9,109 nt of DNA from Thermoproteales archaeon (GCA_027068725.1 JAMOMD010000212.1:1-9109), one strand, 5' to 3'; numbered from the stretch's first letter, positions 1-6,484 are shown. Numbers and translations: made by a program. The notes: generated by a model from the sequence alone, not told the origin.

Positions 1-46
1 TCTATTTCACTTATGTAGTACGAAGTCAGGATGAGAGACGAGAACC

Positions 47-1009
47 ATGATCTCACTTATTGAGGGTCTACCAGCAGCAGACACTATACTGCAGAGATAT
101 GCTAAAGAGAACGTACTTGTACTAGGTCCACTTAGCCTAGATGGAGCAAGACAAGTCAAAGCAGGAGATGCCAAGCTCTTTCCTGAGACAAAGCTTGTCA
201 TGCTAGTACTATTTTCAAGACTACTAAACATAACATCTGAAGACTATAGAATCCTGAGAACAATACTAGCAGAAGCTAATACTCTACGAAAATTTGTTGA
301 AAAAGCTCAAGAACAACCTTTCAACTCGCCAAAACTTTCAATATTTACCGACTATCTAATATGCACGATAGATGATAAAGACATCTCGGACATTATATCT
401 AATTCTCAGCGAGTAGTAATGAATTTAGCAATTGCCGAGCCCTATAGTACACTGCTATCCTTAATATACCTATGCACATTCTACAGAGAATCTCTATTAA
501 AGAAGTTCTCTGCAGTATTCTTAATCACTAATATTCTTGAAGATGTGCTTGATATATTAGTCTGGTTTAGAAATATCAGACTTTATGTTGTATCACTTTC
601 ATATGTAGCACATCTAAGAGGAATTGTTGATGAGTACATTGTCAATATTGTACAGATTCCACAGGATAAGCCTAGGATTGTTAGATTATGTGCAGGAAAG
701 GTTAGTGAAGTTATTCCTAGTAGTAGATCGGTAGAAGTTGCTAACGTAGAAATGACCGATATTGTTGAGAAGCTTAGCGATATAGAGAAGGAGGTTTTGC
801 AAATTCTTAGTGAAATGAACTTCATGTCATTAAATGCTTTGAGAGATGCTATATCGCAGAATTTGCATGTTGATAAACACGAAGTTGATAGAGCTGTACT
901 AAAGCTTGAGAAGAAGGGACTTGTGCAGATTAGGATTCTGCCAGATGGGAGAGTTATGGTATATCCAACTGTGCTGGGACTAGTTAAGGCTAAGGAGAAG
1001 TCTACATGA
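47..1009 (+). CDS. Unrecognised protein with C-terminal winged-helix domain
   Basis: A 320-residue protein I cannot name. Residues about 246-310 look like a winged helix: a helical stretch (DIEKEVLQILSEM), a second helix, a recognition-type helix ending in AVLKLEKKGLV (283-293), then a wing with the strand pair IRILPDGRVMVYPT (295-308). This suggests nucleic-acid binding. Residues 1-225 alternate hydrophobic strands and helices, for example ENVLVLGPLSLDG (21-33) and AVFLITNILEDVLDILVWF (156-174), and could be a Rossmann or RecA-like alpha/beta fold. No Walker A motif (GxxxxGKT) is visible, so any ATPase relation would be degenerate and is only a guess. The ATG at 47 is the first possible start after an in-frame TGA at 32-34. 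No good Shine-Dalgarno is seen, only a weak AT-rich patch at 11-17. It is the only plus-strand gene here and converges on the 84-aa gene. Confidence 0.8.
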   Translation: MISLIEGLPAADTILQRYAKENVLVLGPLSLDGARQVKAGDAKLFPETKLVMLVLFSRLLNITSEDYRILRTILAEANTLRKFVEKAQEQPFNSPKLSIFTDYLICTIDDKDISDIISNSQRVVMNLAIAEPYSTLLSLIYLCTFYRESLLKKFSAVFLITNILEDVLDILVWFRNIRLYVVSLSYVAHLRGIVDEYIVNIVQIPQDKPRIVRLCAGKVSEVIPSSRSVEVANVEMTDIVEKLSDIEKEVLQILSEMNFMSLNALRDAISQNLHVDKHEVDRAVLKLEKKGLVQIRILPDGRVMVYPTVLGLVKAKEKST

Positions 1010-1234
1010 GTCTCTGTTTGATCTCTGTTTCCTATCTTCTAGCTCTTCCTCTATGTACCACTCAAGCACGTAGTCTAGCTTATCTGCAAGTTTTCTACCT
1101 GCCCTGTACGCGTCTCTCCAGGTGCTGTACGTTCCTGCTAGCTCCCATCCCTGATTCAGGAGCTCGAGATCGTTCTCCTTTCCTGACACTAGGACTCTGC
1201 CCTTGTCGTGGTTCACGAATATTCTGAACGTCAT
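980..1234 (-). CDS. Small conserved-looking orphan protein, 84 aa
   Basis: An 84-residue soluble protein of unknown function. It begins with two likely beta strands (TFRIFVNHDKGRVLVSG, residues 2-18), followed by GWELAGTYSTWRDAYRAGRKLADKL (29-53) and a charged acidic/basic helix (EWYIEEELEDRKQRSNRD, 58-75). The pattern of Gly-Trp, a short strand, and a helix with alanines at regular spacing resembles small alpha/beta domains, but I do not recognise the family. It is preferred over the plus-strand frame covering the same bases because its composition is protein-like (balanced charged and hydrophobic residues) while the other is Ser/Leu/Cys-rich. A TATA-like box 30 nt before the ATG and no Shine-Dalgarno point to a leaderless transcript of its own. 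Its last 9 codons and stop overlap the 3' end of the plus-strand winged-helix gene. Confidence 0.7.
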   Translation of the reverse strand: MTFRIFVNHDKGRVLVSGKENDLELLNQGWELAGTYSTWRDAYRAGRKLADKLDYVLEWYIEEELEDRKQRSNRDSCRLLLSLN

Positions 1235-1260
1235 GTCTGACGTATACGTCCTGTGGAGGG

Positions 1261-1267
1261 TATTAAA
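1261..1267 (-). promoter_or_regulatory. TATA-like box for the 84-aa gene
   Basis: On the minus strand the bases read TTTAATA, centred about 30 nt before the ATG at 1234. That is the usual distance between TATA box and start codon in archaeal leaderless genes. It lies next to the stop codon of the cysteine synthase family gene, so the small gene probably has its own promoter. Confidence 0.5.
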
Positions 1268-2239
1268 CTACGTGTAATCATCTGACGTACTCACTACGTC
1301 GAAACTTTCGGTGAACTTGTCTGAAAACTTCTCGAGCAAGTGAACGTACTTGAATATGTCGTCAGGAAACACTGTCACATAAGTCTTGTCGCGACCATAC
1401 CTCGGCATTATATGCTTAATAAGAGCGTATACTACTGCTCCACTGCTTAGGCCAACTAAAAGACCCTCATGACGAGCCATGTATACGACACCTCTGACAG
1501 CATCTTCGAGAGAAACTTCGACAACGTCATCCACAATTTCACTCGCCCACTTCATGTACGTGTTTCTGGGCTTTATTCCTGGTATATGCTCTCCAATTCT
1601 TGGACACACACCAATTACTTTCACATTCTGAAACTCTTCACGTAAAGCTCTGCCAATCCCTGTAATATGTCCACTTGTTCCCATTGCAGCTACGAACACT
1701 TGTGGCTTTCTATTGATCGACTTCAGCTGTCTAACAATCTCTTTTCCTGTAGTCTCATAATGAATCTCGGGATTTGCGTCATTCTCGAACTGATCAAGAA
1801 ATAGAGCATTAAGCTTCTCAGCAAGTTCGCGACACAGATTGATCATTTCCTCATTGTTTATCTCGATGCTAGACTCGATCACGTTCACGCCAATTACCTT
1901 GAGTATTGTTCTTACAGACTTCTCTGCGCGACGGGGAAGCACGATCGTTGCCTCTATGCCTAGTAAACGTGAGAGAAGTGCGACTGCTATGCCGTAGTTT
2001 CCTGAAGATGCATCTAGTACGTGTTTCACGCCTTGAGAAATAGCTCTCCTGACCATTCCATACGCGACCCTGTCCTTTATGCTTCTGCTCAGCGGATTGA
2101 AGAACTCGAGTTTTGCCCAGACGTCTCCAAGACTTCTCAATCTGACGAGGGGGGTAGGCTTAAACTTCTCTAGTAGCTGAAGTGTATCTAAGAATACGTT
2201 TAGTCCTGATCCTCCATCCTCGAGTGAGGTGTTTGACAC
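1268..2239 (-). CDS. PLP-dependent cysteine synthase family protein
   Basis: A 323-residue fold-type II PLP enzyme of the cysteine synthase/cystathionine beta-synthase family, the usual length. Visible landmarks are TPLVRL (29-34), the PLP-lysine motif NPLSRSIKDR with K55, the substrate loop SSGNYG (78-83), a phosphate-binding loop MGTSGHITG (186-194), and the late GLSSGA (263-268), whose serine normally contacts the PLP ring nitrogen. The C-terminal VFPDDIFKYV (290-299) matches the family's typical ending. Likely role: beta-replacement making cysteine from O-phosphoserine or O-acetylserine with sulfide; the substrate cannot be told from sequence alone. The loop has Tyr where most relatives have Thr (SGNTG), and GTSGH replaces the common GTGGT, so a divergent substrate is possible. 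The start is GTG; no in-frame ATG lies between it and the upstream TGA. GGGAG at 2249-2253 is a plausible ribosome-binding site. pheS ends 56 bp upstream. Confidence 0.9.
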   Translation of the reverse strand: MSNTSLEDGGSGLNVFLDTLQLLEKFKPTPLVRLRSLGDVWAKLEFFNPLSRSIKDRVAYGMVRRAISQGVKHVLDASSGNYGIAVALLSRLLGIEATIVLPRRAEKSVRTILKVIGVNVIESSIEINNEEMINLCRELAEKLNALFLDQFENDANPEIHYETTGKEIVRQLKSINRKPQVFVAAMGTSGHITGIGRALREEFQNVKVIGVCPRIGEHIPGIKPRNTYMKWASEIVDDVVEVSLEDAVRGVVYMARHEGLLVGLSSGAVVYALIKHIMPRYGRDKTYVTVFPDDIFKYVHLLEKFSDKFTESFDVVSTSDDYT

Positions 2240-2272
2240 AATATTGATCTCCCATCAGAAGGGTGTGCGTGC

Positions 2273-2281
2273 TTAATTTAA
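2273..2281 (-). promoter_or_regulatory. TATA-like box before the cysteine synthase family gene
   Basis: TTAAATTAA on the minus strand, in the 56-bp gap after pheS, centred about 38 nt before the GTG start. That leaves a leader of roughly 10 nt, which would only just include the GGGAG at 2249-2253. The gene may instead be co-transcribed with pheS. Confidence 0.35.
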
Positions 2282-2295
2282 GCTGTACAGTTATG

Positions 2296-3852
2296 CTATT
2301 TGACTAATCTCAGCTTCTTAACAAGTCTCGCATAGTAATCTTTCAATTTCTCAATATCTGGCGTATGGAGTTCTCTTATATCATCAATCTCGAGTAGAGT
2401 CATCGCAAGCCTATCTAAGCCCATGCCGAACGCCAAGACCTTGCAGTTCTTGACTCCTGCAGGAATTGTCACTTCTGGACGAAATACTCCACATCCAACA
2501 AATTCTACCCAGCCAAGTTTCTCGTGCCAGACATAGCCTTCAGCTGATGGACAGGTGAATGGGAAGTAAGCTGGCTTAAACATGACTTTGCTCAGCCCCA
2601 GCTTTCTAGCAAAGGTCTCAAGTATGCCTAAGAGATGCTTGAAGTTTACGCTCTTTCCAACAACAATACCATCGGCCTGGTAGAACTCCATTGAGTGTTT
2701 TGGATCAAGAGTCTCGGGACGGAAGACCTTGCCTATGGTGAACACCCTGTACTCACCTTCACCACGCTCGTGAAGCGTCCTGATTGTAACAGCTGTCGTC
2801 TGAGTACGAAGTATTAGGCGAAGAGCCTTCTCGAGACTCCACTTGTATCTCCATCCAAGGCTACCTGTCACCCATCCATCTTCGTGAGTCTTTGCTACAC
2901 GTTCCGCAACTTGTGGGTCAACCTCACCCTTCAGGTCAAGCTTCAGGAAGAACGTGTCATGTATCTCACGTGCAGGATGATCCTGTGCTTGAAACAGTGC
3001 ATCAAAGTTCCAGAACTCCATCTCGACGATGGGGCCATGAACCTCCTCGAATCCTAGCTCAATGAATATCTCACGCACAATCTTGAGGAACTCGCGCATG
3101 AAGTGTGGAACGGCTACTGGTGCTTCAGGAACTTCAATCCTGAGATCAAACTCTTTTAGCACAACTTCTCTCCATGCACCACTACGAATCATGTCGGGAG
3201 TCAGTGCTGACACGACCTTTGCTGGTCTTAGCTTGCCCTCCTGAAGAAGTTTGAGCGCATGTTCAGTAAGCTCGACCCTTATCCTGACCCTGTCTCTGAA
3301 CTTGATGAGCTTTCTCTTGTGTAGCTCCTGAAGTATATCACTTGGTAGCTGACTTGCCTCTACTCTACCTTGAGTATGTATGCGAACGAGAACACGCTGC
3401 CTCTCCTCGATTATCTGTATTGCCTGCTCGAGACCTTTCGTGAATTTTATTACACCCTCGGAGACTGACACTAGTCCCATCCTGACAAGGTTGCTGAGCA
3501 CGATATTGCACATCTTCTCGCTCAGGATCTCGCGACAAGTCTTCAGATAATCCTGAAGTGAAATCTCATTCACATTACCGTACACGTCTCTAACATAGTG
3601 CAGTAACTTCAGTTCAGGAAGGCTAACCTCCGCGTATGCCCTGCCCTCATCCGTTAGCTCGACGTACCTCACGGTCTCTCTGACAGTCCTTACGAGAGAC
3701 TTGACTTCTAGCTCTGCCAGTACTCTCATTAGAGCACTTACATCACGACCAAGCCTCTCTGCAATCTGTTCAACATCGCGCACGCCCTCGCTAACGAGTC
3801 TTATTATGTTGTAGTGCTCCTCAGGAATGTATACTACTTCACTAGTCTGCAC
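2296..3852 (-). CDS. pheS: Phenylalanyl-tRNA synthetase alpha subunit
   Basis: Catalytic alpha subunit of the cytoplasmic (alpha-beta)2 PheRS, which charges tRNA-Phe. At 518 residues it has the archaeal/eukaryotic length. The N-terminal ~210 residues carry consecutive winged-helix-like units (for example LAELEVKSLVRTV, 45-57, and LVRMGLVSVSEGVIKF, 122-137). The class II catalytic core follows: motif 1 around PHFMREFLKIVREIFIELGF (249-268), the FWNFDALFQAQDHPAREIHDTF segment (280-301), motif 2 around HERGEGEYRVFTIGKVFRPE (361-380), and motif 3 FGMGLDRLAM (475-484). The partner pheT is not in the window. The start is GTG at 3852; no other start codon lies between it and the upstream in-frame TAA. 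There is no Shine-Dalgarno, but a TATA-like box lies about 30 nt upstream, so the transcript is probably leaderless. That box may be shared with the divergent sRNA. Confidence 0.97.
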   Translation of the reverse strand: MQTSEVVYIPEEHYNIIRLVSEGVRDVEQIAERLGRDVSALMRVLAELEVKSLVRTVRETVRYVELTDEGRAYAEVSLPELKLLHYVRDVYGNVNEISLQDYLKTCREILSEKMCNIVLSNLVRMGLVSVSEGVIKFTKGLEQAIQIIEERQRVLVRIHTQGRVEASQLPSDILQELHKRKLIKFRDRVRIRVELTEHALKLLQEGKLRPAKVVSALTPDMIRSGAWREVVLKEFDLRIEVPEAPVAVPHFMREFLKIVREIFIELGFEEVHGPIVEMEFWNFDALFQAQDHPAREIHDTFFLKLDLKGEVDPQVAERVAKTHEDGWVTGSLGWRYKWSLEKALRLILRTQTTAVTIRTLHERGEGEYRVFTIGKVFRPETLDPKHSMEFYQADGIVVGKSVNFKHLLGILETFARKLGLSKVMFKPAYFPFTCPSAEGYVWHEKLGWVEFVGCGVFRPEVTIPAGVKNCKVLAFGMGLDRLAMTLLEIDDIRELHTPDIEKLKDYYARLVKKLRLVK

Positions 3853-3878
3853 GACGGAGACATTGAGTTCTAAGAACG

Positions 3879-3886
3879 TTTTTAAG
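3879..3886. promoter_or_regulatory. Putative bidirectional TATA element (pheS / C/D sRNA)
   Basis: TTTTTAAG on the plus strand, CTTAAAAA on the minus strand. Its centre is about 30 nt before the pheS GTG (minus) and about 29 nt before box C of the sRNA (plus). The same octamer lies in the same orientation relative to transcription before thpR. Spacing supports use in either or both directions, and transcription start mapping would decide. Confidence 0.5.
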
Positions 3887-3906
3887 TCATGTTAAGGCTA
3901 AGTTGA

Positions 3907-3969
3907 CGAAGATGATGAACAGAGGATTATGCTGATACAGAATGAAGAAAGGGAGTACCACTGATAATT
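3907..3969 (+). ncRNA. C/D box sRNA (2'-O-methylation guide)
   Basis: A canonical archaeal C/D box guide RNA in the cca-pheS gap. Box C ATGATGA is at 3912-3918 (perfect RUGAUGA), box D' CTGA at 3932-3935, box C' ATGAAGA at 3942-3948 (one mismatch), and box D CTGA at 3961-3964. Guides are 13 nt (3919-3931) and 12 nt (3949-3960), close to the archaeal norm, and the D'-C' spacer is 6 nt. From C to D is 53 nt. It would assemble with L7Ae, Nop5 and fibrillarin. By the N+5 rule each guide would methylate the target base pairing with position 3927 (D' guide) or 3956 (D guide); both target bases would be A. A TATA-like box about 29 nt upstream fits an independent promoter. The 6-bp pair AGTTGA/TCAACT (3901-3906 with 3974-3979) flanks it but may be chance. 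Ends are approximate. Confidence 0.85.
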
Positions 3970-3973
3970 GTGC

Positions 3974-5380
3974 TCAACTACTAACAATCCAGTCTGGTCT
4001 CTTTATTAGGAACTTCAAAATAATCTCACGAATCTCAGAATCTATCTTCTCCAGGTCCTCGAGCTTCTCTATCCTATAAATTTTTGCTTTATTAACAAGC
4101 TTTTTCAAATGCTTAGGCGCAATCTGAGGCAGCTGAGCTTGTAAAAGTTTCTCTATCTTATCATATTTTCTCCTTTTTATAACATATAGACGAGACCCCA
4201 CTATGAATGGACCAACTGCCTCAGGGTCTTGTAAGTATTTTTCAACAAATTTTATACTACCATCATTATATACGGGAGGACCCTCATGAAGCTCGTACGG
4301 CGTCAAGTCGAGCCTCTCGAGAGTCATCATGATCAGAATTCGCGACTTCTCATCAGACCACACATGCATATGATATGGCTTGTACTCATATCGCTCCAGC
4401 GTGTTCCATAAGCTCCTCAGAAGTCTCTTAGCTTCTCCCCACACTGTTTCAGGAACAAGCTTCTCAGGATATGGCAACTCCACTATGACTGTAGGAGGCA
4501 GGAGTCTGCCTCTGAGCAGTTCAGGGCTTGCAACATGTTCTCTGTACCTGAAATAGTCAATGCTAGGCTTATGGAGAAAGAGCTTAGCTGCAAGTATCAG
4601 AGTAGCCAAGGACTCTCTAGACACTGCAGCTGCAGCATTTCGAGAAGGATCAACAGGATCAACTACAATCAGTACAGCATCCTTGAACATCTTTTTCAGA
4701 ACACTCTTATCGGAGTAGTGATTCTCAGGGTCAATAATCGTGTGTCTAGGCTTCCAAACCTTCGCAACATCCTGTATAAGTCTTAGAAACGAGCCATACG
4801 TTATTATTAGAACTTCTGCAAGATAACCTGAGAAACCCTCAACCTTAATCTCAGCACCATACACACCCAGAACTTTTAGGAACCTTTTGAATAGCCTAAT
4901 TTCACTACGAAGCTCGGGACGTTCTGCAAGTTTGTTCATTACATACTTTGTATGAAGTGGTGTTCTATCAGCTGCAGTTATTGGTTTTTCTCCCGGCTCA
5001 ATTCTATAACAAGGAACCACATCAACTTCATATCCTTCTATCCTAAGCTGAACATATGGATGCTGCGCATACTTTAGAACCCACTCAATCTCATACTCGT
5101 TTGCAATTTCTATAACGGTGTTAACAAACTTCTCAAGATCTTCTATAGGCCTACTCTTCGGAAATATTACAAATATATCAATGTCTTTATTCTCGGGAAG
5201 CCACGTGTCCTTTGCTACACTTCCTTGAAGAGATACCTCACAGTCCTCGAACCCTCTCTTAGGCAATTCTTGCTTAAGTATTGATAATACATTATTAGCG
5301 ACTCTACTAACACGCTCTCGCTCCTCTTGAGATGGCTCTACAAGTTTTCGAGCTTCTTCAACTACTTCTTCAACTCTCAT
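3974..5380 (-). CDS. cca: CCA-adding enzyme, archaeal class I tRNA nucleotidyltransferase
   Basis: Adds or repairs the 3'-terminal CCA of tRNAs without a nucleic-acid template. It is 468 residues, the usual archaeal class I size. The nucleotidyltransferase signature is clear: LQGSVAKDTW (51-60) with GS at 53-54, then the metal-binding pair D66/D68 in NKDIDIFV, and the third carboxylate D120 in GYEVDVVPCY. HTKYV (143-147) and GFSGYLAEVLI (182-192) match the conserved neck region of archaeal enzymes. The rest is the body and tail domain that grips the tRNA acceptor arm. The ATG overlaps the thpR stop as ATGA, which predicts translational coupling, so the two are one operon. No separate promoter is needed. 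All key catalytic residues are present and I see no sign of damage. Confidence 0.96.
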   Translation of the reverse strand: MRVEEVVEEARKLVEPSQEERERVSRVANNVLSILKQELPKRGFEDCEVSLQGSVAKDTWLPENKDIDIFVIFPKSRPIEDLEKFVNTVIEIANEYEIEWVLKYAQHPYVQLRIEGYEVDVVPCYRIEPGEKPITAADRTPLHTKYVMNKLAERPELRSEIRLFKRFLKVLGVYGAEIKVEGFSGYLAEVLIITYGSFLRLIQDVAKVWKPRHTIIDPENHYSDKSVLKKMFKDAVLIVVDPVDPSRNAAAAVSRESLATLILAAKLFLHKPSIDYFRYREHVASPELLRGRLLPPTVIVELPYPEKLVPETVWGEAKRLLRSLWNTLERYEYKPYHMHVWSDEKSRILIMMTLERLDLTPYELHEGPPVYNDGSIKFVEKYLQDPEAVGPFIVGSRLYVIKRRKYDKIEKLLQAQLPQIAPKHLKKLVNKAKIYRIEKLEDLEKIDSEIREIILKFLIKRPDWIVSS

Positions 5381-5937
5381 GAGAGAGGAACAGACAGTAA
5401 GTCACTATAAATTGGGCCACGCGGTGTCAAGATACTTCTCTTAAGCTTAACTTCCACAACTTCCTGCTCACCAAACTCAAGGTCCTGATATTTTGTTAAT
5501 AAATTCGCGATTACTTGCTTATTTCTTCCAGACTTAATTCGCGCAATAGTTAGGTGTGGCGTGAACTCCTTATCATCCTTGATACCGTACTTTCCAACTA
5601 GACGCTCAACAATTTCATGAAGCTCTGCTAGTTCTTTAGCACCTTCAACAACGCCAGCCCACAGGACTCTCGGATTAGATGGGTTCGGGAATACTCCGAG
5701 ACCCTTTATCTTTATTTTGAATTTTGTATATTTTAAAGTCTTCAACTTATTCATTATCTCGTTAACAGTTGCTTGAGGAACTTCTCCAATGAATCTAAGT
5801 GTTATATGAAGATTCTCTAGCTCCACAGGCTTCGCATCTACGCCACCCTGCAGTAGCTCTCTCTGTATACCCTCGATCAGCTTCTTTATTTTCTCGTTCG
5901 TTATGTCAATTGCAACGAAGACTCTTATCAGGTTCAT
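5377..5937 (-). CDS. thpR: RNA 2',3'-cyclic phosphodiesterase, 2H family
   Basis: A 186-residue member of the 2H phosphoesterase family (formerly LigT, 2'-5' RNA ligase), which hydrolyses 2',3'-cyclic phosphate RNA ends and can ligate RNA 2'-5' in vitro. The two catalytic H-x-T motifs are present: HITLRFIG with H44/T46 and HLTIARI with H128/T130 (numbered from the ATG). VFPNPSNPRVLWAGV (near residue 82) and SILTPRGPIYSDLLSV (168-183) are family hallmarks. I choose the ATG at 5937 over the adjacent in-frame TTG at 5940. A TATA-like TTTTTAAG lies about 28 nt upstream with no Shine-Dalgarno, so the message is probably leaderless. It overlaps cca by ATGA. The pairing with cca suggests a shared task in tRNA end processing, such as end handling during tRNA splicing, but that is inference. 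Confidence 0.95.
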   Translation of the reverse strand: MNLIRVFVAIDITNEKIKKLIEGIQRELLQGGVDAKPVELENLHITLRFIGEVPQATVNEIMNKLKTLKYTKFKIKIKGLGVFPNPSNPRVLWAGVVEGAKELAELHEIVERLVGKYGIKDDKEFTPHLTIARIKSGRNKQVIANLLTKYQDLEFGEQEVVEVKLKRSILTPRGPIYSDLLSVPLS

Positions 5938-5961
5938 CAAGCTCAGTCAAGAGCTACCCCT

Positions 5962-5969
5962 CTTAAAAA
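5962..5969 (-). promoter_or_regulatory. TATA-like box for the thpR-cca operon
   Basis: Minus strand TTTTTAAG, centred about 28 nt before the thpR ATG at 5937, in the 41-nt gap after the TFE-beta-like gene. The distance fits a leaderless transcript. The octamer is identical to the one upstream of the C/D sRNA. Confidence 0.55.
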
Positions 5970-5978
5970 CCGTGTCCG

Positions 5979-6458
5979 TCACGTGATACTCTTACTCTGC
6001 TCTGCTAGCCACTTTGACAGGAACTCGCAGCGAGCAGGGTCAAGATACTTCACTTTAGCACATACTCCAAGGTAGGGACAGAAGAAGCAGGGAAGTCTAG
6101 CAACGATCCTCTCGACATCAGAAAGTTCCGAGTCTCTTAGTGTATAATCAGGAAGAGGAACCTCCGGCTTTGCTATAGCACCTGCAGCACGAAGATACTG
6201 CTCTATCACCTTCTTGCCCTCTGGCGTCAACTTGACTAGATACTGTGCACGTTTAGTATCTCCAATTCTCTCACGAACAACTAGGCCACGCTTCTCTAAT
6301 CGCTGAAGATGAGGAAGACCAGTCTTGCCATCTACGCCTATTGCTCTCCAAAGGTTTCTCTGTATGTACTGCCCCCCAGATTTGTACAATAAGGTCAGTA
6401 TCTTTATCTCGATCTCACTAAGCTGCTCAGTCGAGGTTGACTTTGACTGACTTGACAT
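5979..6458 (-). CDS. TFE-beta-like winged-helix protein with Fe-S cysteine motif
   Basis: A 159-residue protein resembling archaeal TFE-beta, the homologue of the RNA polymerase III subunit RPC39/C34, which with TFE-alpha helps open promoters. Residues 12-80 form a winged helix: YIQRNLWRAIGVDGKTGLPH (31-50) as the helix-turn-helix, LQRLEKRGLVVRER (51-64) and a wing AQYLVKLTPEG (71-81). The C-terminal part has four cysteines, C124-x2-C127-x5-C133-x10-C144, in LPCFFCPYLGVC...PARCEFLSKWL, the arrangement expected for a 4Fe-4S site in TFE-beta. The linker at 97-120 is Pro/Asp-rich. The ATG has a good ribosome-binding site, AGGAG at 6465-6469, six bases upstream. An alternative is a specific regulator of the same wHTH plus Fe-S architecture. 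The assignment is from recalled family features, not a search. Confidence 0.65.
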   Translation of the reverse strand: MSSQSKSTSTEQLSEIEIKILTLLYKSGGQYIQRNLWRAIGVDGKTGLPHLQRLEKRGLVVRERIGDTKRAQYLVKLTPEGKKVIEQYLRAAGAIAKPEVPLPDYTLRDSELSDVERIVARLPCFFCPYLGVCAKVKYLDPARCEFLSKWLAEQSKSIT

Positions 6459-6459
6459 T

Positions 6460-6471
6460 CTAGGCTCCTAG
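6460..6471. repeat. 12-nt imperfect palindrome over the ribosome-binding site
   Basis: CTAGGCTCCTAG has 5-nt inverted arms (CTAGG/CCTAG) around two central bases. It covers the AGGAG of the TFE-beta-like gene and ends one base before its ATG. It could be an operator or a small hairpin hiding the ribosome-binding site, or coincidence. Confidence 0.35.
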
Positions 6472-6484
6472 CTTTCCTTCAAGG

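Noticed and set aside
1..46. A gene or strong promoter at the left edge
   Set aside because: Too short to judge; only a weak AT-rich patch at 11-17 and no confident coding frame are visible.
583..825. Minus-strand 80-codon frame within the plus-strand winged-helix gene
   Set aside because: Ser/Thr/Leu-rich antisense frame over a well-formed gene, with no motif or plausible ribosome-binding site.
1006..1227. Plus-strand open frame of 73 codons
   Set aside because: It is the antisense of the better-looking 84-aa minus-strand gene; its Ser/Leu/Cys/Pro-rich composition is typical of a shadow frame.
3901..3979. AGTTGA/TCAACT as a closing stem of the sRNA
   Set aside because: Arms sit 5 nt before box C and 9 nt after box D and reach into the cca stop; six bases could match by chance, so it is mentioned only within the sRNA entry.
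5938..5940. TTG start one codon upstream of the thpR ATG
   Set aside because: The adjacent ATG is a stronger start and fits the TATA distance and the family N-terminus (MNLIRVFVAI).
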